Source: an uncultured Eubacteriales bacterium (GTDB lineage: Bacteria > Bacillota > Clostridia > Tissierellales > Peptoniphilaceae). Taken from it: a stretch of 61,435 bases of DNA. The translations under genes were made by a program, and so were the position numbers. Where the stretch lies: positions 1-61,435 of the forward strand of contig UQDI01000010.1 of assembly GCA_900539725.1 (NCBI GenBank). Reading direction: 5' to 3'. Positions 61,430 to 61,435 of this stretch are shown here, piece after piece (position 1 is the first letter of the stretch; the number at the start of each line of letters is the position of its first letter). Below the pieces are notes generated by a model that worked only from the letters and a program-made list of their open reading frames with translations, had not been told where the DNA came from and ran no database searches.

Positions 61430-61435
61430 ATAAAA

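Noticed and set aside
1..61435. rRNA, tRNA, transposase or phage genes
   Set aside because: No rRNA or tRNA-like folds and no transposase, integrase or phage structural proteins were seen on either strand.

Overview
The window comes from a low-GC Gram-positive anaerobe. Genes are AT-rich, ribosome-binding sites are strong AGGAGG types, and promoters match sigma-A closely (several are exact TTGACA-17-TATAAT). There is an S-box upstream of metK, a long-form hpf, an oligopeptide-fed lifestyle with histidine catabolism, and a sortase-anchored CnaB adhesin. Together these point to Bacillota, most likely a Tissierellia/Peptoniphilaceae-type anaerobic coccus. The genus cannot be fixed from the sequence alone. 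Almost all genes run on the + strand.

Layout. 0.2-2.2 kb: a DUF4143-type AAA ATPase flanked by two copies of the same dyad, a crippled DinJ-like antitoxin, and a short promoter-plus-terminator unit that could be a small RNA. 2.2-5.7 kb: hpf, an S9 peptidase and a TRIC-type channel protein. 5.8-6.0 kb: six DnaA-box-like nonamers, all in one orientation. 6.1-8.8 kb: two tandem secreted stalk-domain proteins with near-identical promoters and N-termini but divergent C-termini. 9.6-15.3 kb: the hut operon (hutH-hutU-hutI and a LuxR-type regulator), preceded by a promoter, a 17-codon leader ORF and an intrinsic terminator. 15.3-16.2 kb: repeat-rich intergenic DNA and a structured opp leader. 16.2-21.7 kb: a complete peptide ABC importer, which fits with amino-acid fermentation next to hut. 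22.1-34.4 kb: a LysR regulator divergent from a run of two ABC half-transporters, a ThiI-partner cysteine desulfurase, thiI, a beta-CASP metallo-hydrolase and two more ABC half-transporters. 34.4-37.6 kb: proS and gltX.

37.6-47.5 kb is accessory DNA. It holds an orphan BrnA antitoxin with only the tail of BrnT left, then a type I-E CRISPR-Cas locus (cas3-cse1-cse2-cas7-cas5-cas6e) followed directly by an 18-repeat array. cas1 and cas2 are absent. The array repeats differ strongly in their loops and 5' ends, but nearly all keep the Cas6e stem.

47.5-61.4 kb: a flavin reductase-like protein, an ArsC/Spx-like protein, a GH3 hexosaminidase lipoprotein, trmB, an SDR, lepB, a CBS-type Mn pyrophosphatase, a MATE transporter, a SAM riboswitch with metK, and a 1534-residue cell-wall adhesin (beta-helix, five CnaB domains, IPKTG anchor). 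The adhesin gene contains a G8 tract that could make it phase-variable.

The best candidates for something undescribed are the hut leader-peptide/terminator arrangement, the adaptation-less I-E locus with mosaic repeats, the DnaA-box cluster away from dnaA, and the paired dyads around the ATPase.
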